Assembly (NCBI RefSeq): GCF_001854185.1
Contig: NZ_CP017603.1
Span: 2,170,001 to 2,234,000, forward strand
Reading direction: 5' to 3'
Length of the DNA: 64,000 nt
Source: Clostridium formicaceticum
GTDB taxonomy: Bacteria > Bacillota > Clostridia > Peptostreptococcales > Natronincolaceae
This document shows, one piece after another, positions 44,004 to 51,273 of the stretch; position 1 is the first letter of the stretch; the number at the start of each line of letters is the position of its first letter. Both the position numbers and the translations under genes were made by a program. The notes beneath the pieces were generated by a model that was given only the letters and a program-made list of their open reading frames with translations, was not told where the DNA came from and ran no database searches.

Positions 44004-45131
44004 TTAATAATGCACACGGACCAGTCGAAATTTTATCCCTTTATTACTCCAGCCTAAATCCCAGGGAACTCTATAGCGATCTGAATTATGAGAGTTTACT
44101 AAAGCATAGCCTTTAGAATCTATACCTGTCACAACAGATATATGGGTAACTTTTCCTTTTTTTTCATAAGCTACATAGTCCCCAGGCAAGAGTTTGTGGG
44201 AGGCGGCTAGAACTTTTTCGTAGGTACCACTGGCAATGAGCGAGGCTCTTCCGCTGTATAGCATATAATTATTGAAGGCATTCGCATTAATCCAGGCTTT
44301 ACTTCCTGCGCCTCGCTCATAGTTCCATGTAGAATTTTTTCTAAAATTTCCTCCTTCATAAAGCATTTGGGAAGCAAAGTTAGCACAATCTCCCCCCTGG
44401 GGGTTATAGTTCCTGTATTTAGGGTTATATTGAAAGCTATACTCAGGAAGGCTGGCTGCTCCACAGTATTGGTCAGCATAGGCTACTGCTTTTACTCTTC
44501 TTTCATTTAGGTCGGATAAATTCTTAGGTTCTCCCGATAAAATTTGCTGTTGGATCTCTTGGCTTTTGAGTTCGTCTAGATCCAAAGAATCAGCAAAAGG
44601 ATCTGTATACCATTCCCTAGTAATGCACCATCTTTTGTCATCCGGCATTAAGTCTAATACATGATAAGTGCCAAGCCTAAAGGAATTGTATGTTTTAACA
44701 GCATCTTCATAGACATACTGATATTCAGTGGAAACCAAAAGGCTTAGGGAAAATCCCTCTTGCTTATTTTTGGCGCTTCTTACGATAACCTGCGAATTAA
44801 TTTCTTTAAATACTATAGATTGTTTATCTGACCAATTATGTAAATAGTTCATCTTTTTAAGCTCATGTTCATAGGCCCATAAGCCATATCTTACTTCTGT
44901 AGCATACAGATTTGCCAACATATCGGTATCTTTTTCTAGTAAAGCTTGGTTTCTAAGATCAAATAGCTGTTGTACTTCTATCGTTAACATTCCTTTTAAA
45001 TCCTCATCGATGAATGCAGCAGAAGTTTTTGTAGATAGATGCAAAAAATAGATGCCCAATCCGCCAAATGATAAAAAGACCATTGCCAGCAGAAAAACTG
45101 TTACTCTCTTGAATCGAATAAAAATAACCAT
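44004..45131 (-). CDS. Exported amidase_6-domain protein
   Basis: 375 residues. N-terminal signal/anchor helix (VTVFLLAMVFLSFGGLGIYFL), a middle domain (about 40-190) of NTF2-like character, and a C-terminal Amidase_6 (CHAP-like) domain from about 205. The catalytic Cys is in PQGGDCANFASQMLYEGG, the His in KVTHISVVTGID, and SHNSDRYRVPW completes the site. Family members are putative cell-wall or spore-wall amidases/peptidases. Alone on the minus strand. Substrate unknown. Confidence 0.85.
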   Translation of the reverse strand: MVIFIRFKRVTVFLLAMVFLSFGGLGIYFLHLSTKTSAAFIDEDLKGMLTIEVQQLFDLRNQALLEKDTDMLANLYATEVRYGLWAYEHELKKMNYLHNWSDKQSIVFKEINSQVIVRSAKNKQEGFSLSLLVSTEYQYVYEDAVKTYNSFRLGTYHVLDLMPDDKRWCITREWYTDPFADSLDLDELKSQEIQQQILSGEPKNLSDLNERRVKAVAYADQYCGAASLPEYSFQYNPKYRNYNPQGGDCANFASQMLYEGGNFRKNSTWNYERGAGSKAWINANAFNNYMLYSGRASLIASGTYEKVLAASHKLLPGDYVAYEKKGKVTHISVVTGIDSKGYALVNSHNSDRYRVPWDLGWSNKGIKFRLVRVHY

Positions 45132-45322
45132 CTTTTCCCCTCCAAAATCTATTCATAGGAGTATATGTATAAAGTTTAAGCCCTATTCCATAAGACGTGC
45201 CTATCTGAATAGTTTCTCCGAAGGGGTTTTATATCAGCTATATGTCTACCAATTTTAATGCACTAAAGATGATAAATACAAACTTTGCATGCTGAAATTC
45301 ACGATTAAAGCCTATATCTATA

Positions 45323-45928
45323 TTACTTTTTACAGACTGCTACCATCAAATAATACTTTTGATCTTCTTTGGGAAGCTCAATTGTTGAATCAATTTGATG
45401 ATACATGGCTATCTGTTGAAAGGGTTTTAACACTTCTAAAAACTCTTCTTCCGTATACTGAAAAACATGGAAAGGACAACTACAGGGGTGATCTTTACCA
45501 CGACCAAAAGGTGTAGAAATAATAAGTGTACCATTAGGTTTTAATAGGTTATAGAGATTTTGAACAAAAATTTCATCTCCTTCAAAGTGTTCAATGGTCT
45601 CAAAGCTTATAATGGTATCAAAGGTACCATAGATCGTATGAAGGTCCTTATTTAAAGCATTATCTGTATAGTAAGAAGTTTGTGGAAAGGAGTAATGTTG
45701 CTTGGCATAGGCAATGGACTCCGTGGAGATATCTATACCAACCAACTTTGTAATTTTATCGTTATCAGTTAATAAAATTTCACTACCATAACCACTGCCA
45801 CAGGCTATGTCCAATACACGCCCTTTACAAAATTCATTAGCAAATGCATAGCGAGCTATATGTTCAATCACCAATCCGTTTTTAGGATTCATTAATTTAG
45901 GTATGATTCTTTCACCAGTATATTCCAT
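45323..45928 (-). CDS. Class I SAM-dependent methyltransferase
   Basis: 201 residues from the ATG at 45928, which has AGGAGG upstream (minus strand, 45936-45941); the longer frame to 45970 lacks such a site. Rossmann motif I VLDIACGSGYGSEILL, motif II VGIDISTESIAYAK, then FDTIISFETIEHFEGDE and GTLIISTPFGRGKDHPC. The NSTPFGR/HPCSCPFHVFQYTEEEF region is like UbiE/COQ5-related or sugar methyltransferases. Acceptor unknown; no operon partner. The 190 bases beyond its 3' end hold a fragment of the TTTTAAT-type repeat (about 45251-45301). Confidence 0.85.
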   Translation of the reverse strand: MEYTGERIIPKLMNPKNGLVIEHIARYAFANEFCKGRVLDIACGSGYGSEILLTDNDKITKLVGIDISTESIAYAKQHYSFPQTSYYTDNALNKDLHTIYGTFDTIISFETIEHFEGDEIFVQNLYNLLKPNGTLIISTPFGRGKDHPCSCPFHVFQYTEEEFLEVLKPFQQIAMYHQIDSTIELPKEDQKYYLMVAVCKK

Positions 45929-46031
45929 AATATTCCTCCTGTTTCTCATTGCTTTTTCAAGTATAGACACTTATATATTATGTTATTATATCAAACAAAA
46001 GAAACAAAAGAAATTTACATAGAATTTGATA

Positions 46032-46075
46032 AAACCCCTTCTACTGTAGGGTTGATGCTACAGCAGAAGGGGTTT
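46032..46075 (-). terminator. Terminator after the CoA-disulfide reductase gene
   Basis: Stem AAACCCCTTCT plus CTGTAG with CTACAG plus AGAAGGGGTTT, one A/C mismatch, loop of 8; immediately downstream of the minus-strand stop at 46077. Confidence 0.8.
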
Positions 46076-46076
46076 G

Positions 46077-47789
46077 CTATTGACAATATATCTTTGTAAC
46101 ACCTGTGTCATCTACTTGTTCTACACAATGGGAAGATCCATAAGAATGAAATACCGATTGATAGGTTTTAAGACCACCGTCTAAATTTTTAACTTGATAA
46201 CCATGTTGTTTTAAAATTCTGGCTGCTATATAACCTCTTAGCCCTACTTGGCAGTAAAGATAGATGGTTTTATCTTTGGGAAGCTCAGAGAGGCGATTTC
46301 TAAGCTCTCCTAAGGGAATATGAATAGACCCATGAATAAATCCAACTTTACGTTCTGCCTTTTCTCTGATGTCTACCAGTAAGCCATGATTTTTAAGGAT
46401 ATCATCCACGTCATACCACTGGATAGTATCTACTAGGTCTTCCATTAAGTTGCTGGCCACAAACCCCAGCATATTCACTGGATCCTTCGCTGAAGAGAAG
46501 GGGGGAGCATAGGATAACTCTAAATTCTTTAAATCTGGAGCTTTAAGTCCTGCCATGATGGCAGTAGCCAGTACATCCATGCGTTTTTCAACTCCCTTAT
46601 AGCCTACAGCTTGAGCACCAAATATTTGTCCTGTATTTAAATCAAATAACAGCTTCATAGCAATAGGGGAAGCACCAGGGTAATATCCTGCATGAGAGCC
46701 TGGATGAATATGAAGAGCCTTATACGCAATACCAAGTTTCTTTAAAACCTTCTCATTACTTCCTGTGGAGGCTACTATTATATCGAATACTTTAGCAACG
46801 GCAGTTCCTAGTGTACCTTGATATTTTTCTTTTTTGCCGCAAATGTTATTCGCTACAATTCTACCTTGTTTATTAGCAGGTCCAGCTAGGGGAATAATCG
46901 TTGATGTGCCATGAATAAAATCAGCGACTTCTATAGCATCTCCTATGGCGTAGATGTGGGGGTCGGAGGTTTGAAGATACTGGTTCACTTGAATCCCCCC
47001 CCTAGTACCTAGTTGCAATCCTGCTGTTTTTGCTAGATGATTTTCAGGAGAAACCCCAATAGAGAAAATGATTAGATCCGTTTTAATTTCTCTACCGCTT
47101 TGCAATATAATCTTTTGCCCTTGCTCCTCAAAGGACTTTACCCCGTCCTTTAGGATTAGGTCAACGCCTTGACTGATAATATGACTGTGTAAAATACAAG
47201 CCATTTCATAATCAATAGGTCCCATCACTTGATCAGCTGCTTCAATAAGAGTAACGCTTATGCCTTTTTCATGAAGGTTTTCCGCCATCTCCACACCAAT
47301 AAATCCCCCACCGATAACAACAGCCGATTGAGGTTGTTGTTTTTCAATAAAAGACTTGATTGCATCTGTATCTGGAATATTTCTTAAGGTAAAGAGATTT
47401 TTTGCACCTTCTATCCCGGTGATGGGGGGCTTGATTGGATTAGCTCCTGGTGAGAGCACAAGAAAATCATAGGATTCATCATAAGTATCATCGGTTGTTA
47501 GGTTTCTTATAGTAACAAATTTTTTATCAGTATCAATCTTTATTACCTCGCTCAGGTTACGAATATCCATATTGAATCTTTTGGACATTCCTGCTACCGT
47601 TTGTACCAATAAAGCACTTCTTTCCTCGATAACCCCGCTGATATGATAAGGAAGACCGCAATTTGCAAAGGAAATGTGTTCTCCTCTTTCAATCATAATA
47701 ATTTCTGCATTTTCATCCAATCTTCTCAACCTTGCAGCAGCAGAAGCACCCCCAGCAACGCCACCCACAATAATCACTTTCTTTTTCAT
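46077..47789 (-). CDS. CoA-disulfide reductase with C-terminal rhodanese domain
   Basis: 570 residues from the ATG at 47789 (AGGAGGGT upstream on the minus strand); the longer frame to 47858 would run through the operator. FAD/NAD(P)H flavoprotein of the CoADR/NADH-oxidase class: KKVIIVGGVAGGASAAARLR (FAD), redox Cys44 in SFANCGLPYHISG, SAVVIGGGFIGVEMAENL (NADH), IYAIGDAIEVADF. A rhodanese domain (about 460-550) has YLYCQVGLRGYIAARIL with active Cys. CoADR-Rhd enzymes reduce CoA persulfides or polysulfides and take part in sulfane-sulfur metabolism and detoxification. Regulated by the palindrome just upstream, probably. Confidence 0.92.
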   Translation of the reverse strand: MKKKVIIVGGVAGGASAAARLRRLDENAEIIMIERGEHISFANCGLPYHISGVIEERSALLVQTVAGMSKRFNMDIRNLSEVIKIDTDKKFVTIRNLTTDDTYDESYDFLVLSPGANPIKPPITGIEGAKNLFTLRNIPDTDAIKSFIEKQQPQSAVVIGGGFIGVEMAENLHEKGISVTLIEAADQVMGPIDYEMACILHSHIISQGVDLILKDGVKSFEEQGQKIILQSGREIKTDLIIFSIGVSPENHLAKTAGLQLGTRGGIQVNQYLQTSDPHIYAIGDAIEVADFIHGTSTIIPLAGPANKQGRIVANNICGKKEKYQGTLGTAVAKVFDIIVASTGSNEKVLKKLGIAYKALHIHPGSHAGYYPGASPIAMKLLFDLNTGQIFGAQAVGYKGVEKRMDVLATAIMAGLKAPDLKNLELSYAPPFSSAKDPVNMLGFVASNLMEDLVDTIQWYDVDDILKNHGLLVDIREKAERKVGFIHGSIHIPLGELRNRLSELPKDKTIYLYCQVGLRGYIAARILKQHGYQVKNLDGGLKTYQSVFHSYGSSHCVEQVDDTGVTKIYCQ

Positions 47790-47814
47790 GCTATTGACCC
47801 TCCTAATTCTTTTT

Positions 47815-47878
47815 ACACCCCCTCCCATAGGGGGTGTGTATATATCTATATAATACATTTCTTTTTGTCAAAAGTCAA
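47815..47878 (-). promoter_or_regulatory. Promoter and CsoR/CstR-like operator of the CoA-disulfide reductase gene
   Basis: On the minus strand: -35 TTGACT (47873-47878), 17-base spacer, -10 TATTAT (47850-47855). Just downstream, at the expected transcription start, is a perfect palindrome ACACCCCCT-CCCAT-AGGGGGTGT (47815-47837). GC-rich CCCC/GGGG palindromes of this form are bound by CsoR-family repressors; CstR, a persulfide sensor of that family, controls CoADR and rhodanese genes in Staphylococcus. The family assignment is inference. Confidence 0.65.
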
Positions 47879-48111
47879 TAGGTTTTGGCATGATCACTGT
47901 TTCTTTATCTATTAAATAAGCTTCAAAGGAGCTTCATTAATAAGAAAAAGTAATAGCAGGGTATTTATTAGATGACTAATAAAAGGTTATACTTATCTTT
48001 TGAAAGAAATGGTTAATAATTATATACCAATATTTTCATATAGTTAACATATTATTGAAGTACCTTTTTTTGAAGGCTGCAGTTAGGAGAAAAAACTGAT
48101 ACAATAAAAGG

Positions 48112-48195
48112 ATGAAAAAAATCAAGGAACAAGAATCAACTATAGATCATCAACTACAAAGTTTAACAAAATGCATACCGTGTGCATTTTGTTAA
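48112..48195 (+). other. Possible 27-residue Cys-rich mini-ORF ending in a palindrome
   Basis: ATG 48112 (weak site AAAAGG) to TAA 48195. Product begins MKKIKEQESTIDHQLQSLTK and ends CIPCAFC. The last third of the ORF is one arm and loop of a 13-bp palindrome (TTAACAAAATGCA 48163-48175 with 48183-48195). The palindrome could be a terminator-like or operator site before the radical SAM gene at 48249, in which case the ORF is chance. Nothing else is seen between 47880 and 48249 except AT-rich DNA. Confidence 0.3.
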
Positions 48196-48248
48196 GTTAT
48201 AAAATTGGTTATCTGTAATAAAAAATATAAAATAAGTAAGGTGAAAGA

Positions 48249-48938
48249 ATGATGAAAATATTAGGCATGGAAAAATCCTCTTTTATTGATTATCCTAATA
48301 AAGTTTCTACTGTATGCTTTACTGCAGGATGTAATTTTAGATGTGGATACTGTCACAATAGCCACATGGTAAAAGAGGAGGGCAAAGAGATTAACCAAGA
48401 AGAAATTTTTGCTTTCTTACGAAAAAGAAAAAAATTTATTGATGCAGTGTGTATTTCAGGCGGAGAACCCACCCTGCAAAAAGGATTATATGATTTTATT
48501 TTTAAGATAAAACAAGAAGGGTTTTTTATAAAATTAGATACCAATGGCACAAACCCTGATATGCTGGAGCTGTTGTTGAAGAATACGTTATTAGATTATA
48601 TTGCTATGGATATAAAAGCTCCTTTTGATCGATATGAGTTTGTTGCAGGAAAAAAAGTAGAGATAGAAATGATTAAAAGAAGTGTTGATATTATAAAAAA
48701 CTCAAATGTAGATTATGAATTTAGAACAACTGTATGTAAGGAGCTGCATAGTAAAGAAGATATTTTAGAAATTGCAGCGTATTTAAAGGGAAGTAGAGCC
48801 TACGTTATACAGAATTTTAGGGATGGAGAGACGGTTTTAATAGGAAAAAAACAACTTCATCCACAAGAAACAGAAATTTTGGAAGAAGTTAAAAAAGAAG
48901 TAGCGAGTTATTTTGAAAGTTTTAAAATTCGAAAGTAA
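48249..48938 (+). CDS. nrdG: Radical SAM anaerobic ribonucleotide reductase-activating protein (NrdG-like)
   Basis: 229 residues. Radical SAM triad C-x3-C-x2-C in CFTAGCNFRCGYCHNSHMV (about residues 28-36), SAM-binding SGGEPTLQKGLYDFI, and LDTNGTNPDML. The opening ILGMEKSSFIDYPNKVSTV is typical of the NrdG-like/PflA-like group annotated as anaerobic RNR activases. It would make the glycyl radical on NrdD (35126-37264), although another glycyl radical enzyme could be its client. RBS AAGGTG; ATG 48249 or 48252. Confidence 0.85.
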   Translation: MMKILGMEKSSFIDYPNKVSTVCFTAGCNFRCGYCHNSHMVKEEGKEINQEEIFAFLRKRKKFIDAVCISGGEPTLQKGLYDFIFKIKQEGFFIKLDTNGTNPDMLELLLKNTLLDYIAMDIKAPFDRYEFVAGKKVEIEMIKRSVDIIKNSNVDYEFRTTVCKELHSKEDILEIAAYLKGSRAYVIQNFRDGETVLIGKKQLHPQETEILEEVKKEVASYFESFKIRK

Positions 48939-48995
48939 TTTTTTAAAGATTTTTTGTAATAATATATTTATGCATCTATTATTGAGGTGAGCATA

Positions 48996-49097
48996 GTGAC
49001 CAACTTTCTAATTATGTCCTATAGTACCATTGCTATTCTTGTGGGTTTTATAGTTTTCAGTTATTTACTATGGAGAATAGTTAAGGAAAAAAGATGA
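48996..49097 (+). CDS. Single-helix membrane microprotein, 33 residues
   Basis: GTG 48996 with GAGGTGAG at 48983-48990. One membrane helix (STIAILVGFIVFSYLLW) and a basic end (RIVKEKR), which sets the C-terminus in the cytoplasm. It follows nrdG by 57 bases and precedes a terminator, so it may be in the same transcript. No recognisable family; CcoS- or Kdp-type small subunits look similar but lack support here. Confidence 0.5.
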   Translation: MTNFLIMSYSTIAILVGFIVFSYLLWRIVKEKR

Positions 49098-49108
49098 TAA
49101 AAACAAAA

Positions 49109-49138
49109 GTATCCACCTAATAAAATTTAGGTGGATAC
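49109..49138. terminator. Bidirectional terminator
   Basis: GTATCCACCTAA (49109-49120) pairs with TTAGGTGGATAC (49127-49138), loop of 6, with A-rich and T-rich flanks; serves the plus-strand group and the minus-strand gene at 49150. Confidence 0.85.
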
Positions 49139-49149
49139 AATGAATTTTT

Positions 49150-50163
49150 TTACTTGATATTTTTCATTGCTTCCTCAGCAAAATTGGTGACAACAATCTC
49201 ATCATAGTTTACCTTTGTATTTAATTCTTCAGCTTCCATCATAACATCTTGAAGTCGGTTTAACCCTTCTTCAGTCAGGACTGGGTTAGGTGCCCATGCC
49301 CCAATGGAACGATATCTTTCTACTACATTAACCAGAATGTCTAAGTCTGCGTCAACGAAATGGGGTTGTAAAGATTTTGCTACTTCTTCAGCGCTATGAT
49401 TCTCCACCCATAACATTCCCCTATAAACAGCATTTGTAAATTTTTGGATAATTTCAGGATTTTCTTCTAAATAGCTTTTTTTAGCACAGTAAGCAGTATA
49501 AGGGATATAACCACTTTCCGCTCCCACAGAGGCTACAACAAAGCCTTTTCCTTCTTTTTCAATGAGAGATGCAGTAGGTTCAAATAGTGTTGTATAGTCT
49601 CCTTCACCACCGGCAAAGGCTCCTGCCATAACACCAAACTGAATATCAGTTCGTACATTTAAATCCACACCTGGCACAAGACCATTGCCCTTAAGTACGT
49701 ATTCAAGTGTCATATTAGGCATCCCGCCTTTACGACCGCCTAGAAGTTCTTTTCCACGTAGTTCCTCAAAAGTGAAATTTGGATTAGGCTCCCGTGCAAC
49801 AATAAAGGAACCATCTCTTTGGGTTAATTGAGCAAAATTGACGGCATAATCATCTTTGCCTTGGTTGAATACATAAATAGAAGCCTCCGGACCCATAAAG
49901 CCAATTTGTACTTGGTCACTTAGCAGGGATGCCATAACCTTATCAGCACCTTTACCGTCAATCAATTCCACTTCTAGTCCTTCCTCTTCAAAGAAGCCTT
50001 CTGTAATGGCGATATATTGGGGAGCATAAAATACAGAATGGGTTACCTCCATGACAGAAATCTTTGTTAATTCTGGTGACTTTGTACTGCTACAACCTGA
50101 TAGACTCACAGCAGTTATCATAAGAATAATAAGAAATACACTGGTGATTTTTAAATATTTCAC
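49150..50163 (-). CDS. ABC transporter substrate-binding lipoprotein (SsuA/THI5-like)
   Basis: 337 residues. Lipoprotein signal LIILMITAVSLSGC with Cys near residue 24. NMT1/SsuA-type two-lobed fold: VTHSVFYAPQYIAITEGFFEEEGL, LLSDQVQIGFMGPEAS, ELRGKELLGGRKGGMPN, and YTAYCAKKSYLEENPEIIQKF. This class binds sulfonates, nitrate, or pyrimidine precursors of thiamine. No permease or ATPase gene is adjacent, so it is an orphan here. Ligand unknown; a thiamine precursor is possible in view of the thiamine-binding protein gene at 31432, but they are 18 kb apart. Confidence 0.85.
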   Translation of the reverse strand: MKYLKITSVFLIILMITAVSLSGCSSTKSPELTKISVMEVTHSVFYAPQYIAITEGFFEEEGLEVELIDGKGADKVMASLLSDQVQIGFMGPEASIYVFNQGKDDYAVNFAQLTQRDGSFIVAREPNPNFTFEELRGKELLGGRKGGMPNMTLEYVLKGNGLVPGVDLNVRTDIQFGVMAGAFAGGEGDYTTLFEPTASLIEKEGKGFVVASVGAESGYIPYTAYCAKKSYLEENPEIIQKFTNAVYRGMLWVENHSAEEVAKSLQPHFVDADLDILVNVVERYRSIGAWAPNPVLTEEGLNRLQDVMMEAEELNTKVNYDEIVVTNFAEEAMKNIK

Positions 50164-50308
50164 TTAAAATCCCTCCATTTATATTTAAAACTACTATCTA
50201 TACCCAGTATATTCTGTAGGCGTAAAAGTGTGTTACTGTTAACAAAATAAGTATAGGATACCAAAAGTTCACATAAAATTTAGATATAGGGATAATGGAG
50301 GGATGAGT

Positions 50309-50629
50309 ATGTCTTTAAATATCAAAATTTGTACTAGTAAAAACAGATATGGATACGTTCGGGGAGAAATTGATCATTTTTATTGGTATGCTCTAGTACA
50401 TCGTGATGAAGTAGATTTTGGTATTAACCCTGGCAACTTGACAGCAGGTAATGGTAGAGTGTCCAGGTTATGTGTTTATAAAGATATTCCAATGTATAAC
50501 TATACCAAACGACTCATTTATGCAAATTATAAAAGGGAATGGGAAGTGTTTAATAGCAGTTATGAAGAAATGATAAGAATTTTGGTAGAATATTTGGACA
50601 GGAGATATTCTATTAGACTAGTGAAGTAA
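50309..50629 (+). CDS. Hypothetical protein, 106 residues
   Basis: ATG 50309 is preferred over 50303 because of ATGGAGGG at 50295-50302. Small alpha/beta protein rich in Tyr, Arg and Trp: begins MSLNIKICTSKNRYGYVRGE, has FGINPGNLTAGNGRVSRLCVYK, and a C-terminal helix SSYEEMIRILVEYLDRRY. No family is recognised. Lies between a divergent ABC binding protein gene and the T-box. Confidence 0.6.
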   Translation: MSLNIKICTSKNRYGYVRGEIDHFYWYALVHRDEVDFGINPGNLTAGNGRVSRLCVYKDIPMYNYTKRLIYANYKREWEVFNSSYEEMIRILVEYLDRRYSIRLVK

Positions 50630-50700
50630 GTGGAAGAAAGTTTTCGGCGATAAAATCTAGAACAGAGGGCATACATAATGATTGATAATAAAAAAGTCCC

Positions 50701-50728
50701 TTGACAAATCTGATGAATTGGTTATAAT
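50701..50728 (+). promoter_or_regulatory. Promoter of the T-box-valS transcript
   Basis: TTGACA 50701-50706, 16-base spacer, TATAAT 50723-50728. Confidence 0.75.
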
Positions 50729-50779
50729 AAAACTGAATTTCTAAATAATTTGTTAGATATTGTTAAATTAAATAGAGAA

Positions 50780-51027
50780 AATGCTGTGACAAAGAGGAGT
50801 AAATAGTTAACTCTAAAGAGAGAAAAACCCTTAGGCTGCAAGGTTTTTTAGAGCGATAATTATTGAAGGTAGCTTTGGAGCTTCTGCATCGAAATCATAG
50901 TAGGTGCAGACGGTTGAATACCGTTATACGAAAGAGAGCGTCTATTTTCCTATGGTAAAATAGAAATTAAGGTGGTACCGCGAAAGAAAACCTTCGTCCT
51001 TATTTTCAGGATGAAGGCTTTTTTATT
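50780..51027 (+). promoter_or_regulatory. T-box riboswitch (valine)
   Basis: tRNA-sensing leader of valS. Present: AGTA near the base of stem I (about 50799), the distal stem AAAACC..GGTTTT around 50823-50848, the 3' side of stem I, the GTAGGTGCAGACGG and ACCGTTAT segments (50910-50937), the T-box AAGGTGGTACCGCG (50969-50982), and the terminator CCTTCGTCCT/AGGATGAAGG (50991-51017) with T run. A GTA triplet in GAAGGTAGC (50869-50871) is the likely specifier, a Val codon, matching the gene; the exact register of the specifier loop is inferred. Confidence 0.93.
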
Positions 51028-51050
51028 TGCTCCACATTGGAGGAATGAGG

Positions 51051-51260
51051 ATGTTTCAGCTGGGTTTGTTTTTATTATTAATAGGAACTGTTTTGGTGTA
51101 TGCTACAGGTATGATTTGTAAAGTTTTAAAAATTACTACGATAAAAGGCATTTTGTTTGTAAAGGTTGGTGGACTGGTTCTTGCTGCGCTAGGAGCAATT
51201 TTATTGTTTTTAGACGAAATTCCTGATAAGCTACAATTTTTACAGATCATCAGATTCTAA
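51051..51260 (+). CDS. Small membrane protein between T-box and valS
   Basis: 69 residues from ATG 51051 (GGAGG at 51039-51043). Two hydrophobic segments: [19 protein letters not shown] and [16 protein letters not shown], with a short basic loop between. It lies inside the valine-controlled transcript, 13 bases before valS, and so would be induced when charged tRNA-Val is scarce. A valine-linked role is only suggested by this position. No family recognised. Confidence 0.7.
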   Translation: MFQLGLFLLLIGTVLVYATGMICKVLKITTIKGILFVKVGGLVLAALGAILLFLDEIPDKLQFLQIIRF

Positions 51261-51273
51261 GGAGGAAATACAA

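Noticed and set aside
49150-50163. Complete ABC importer at this locus
   Set aside because: Only the binding protein is present; flanking genes are unrelated and no ATPase or permease is in the window.
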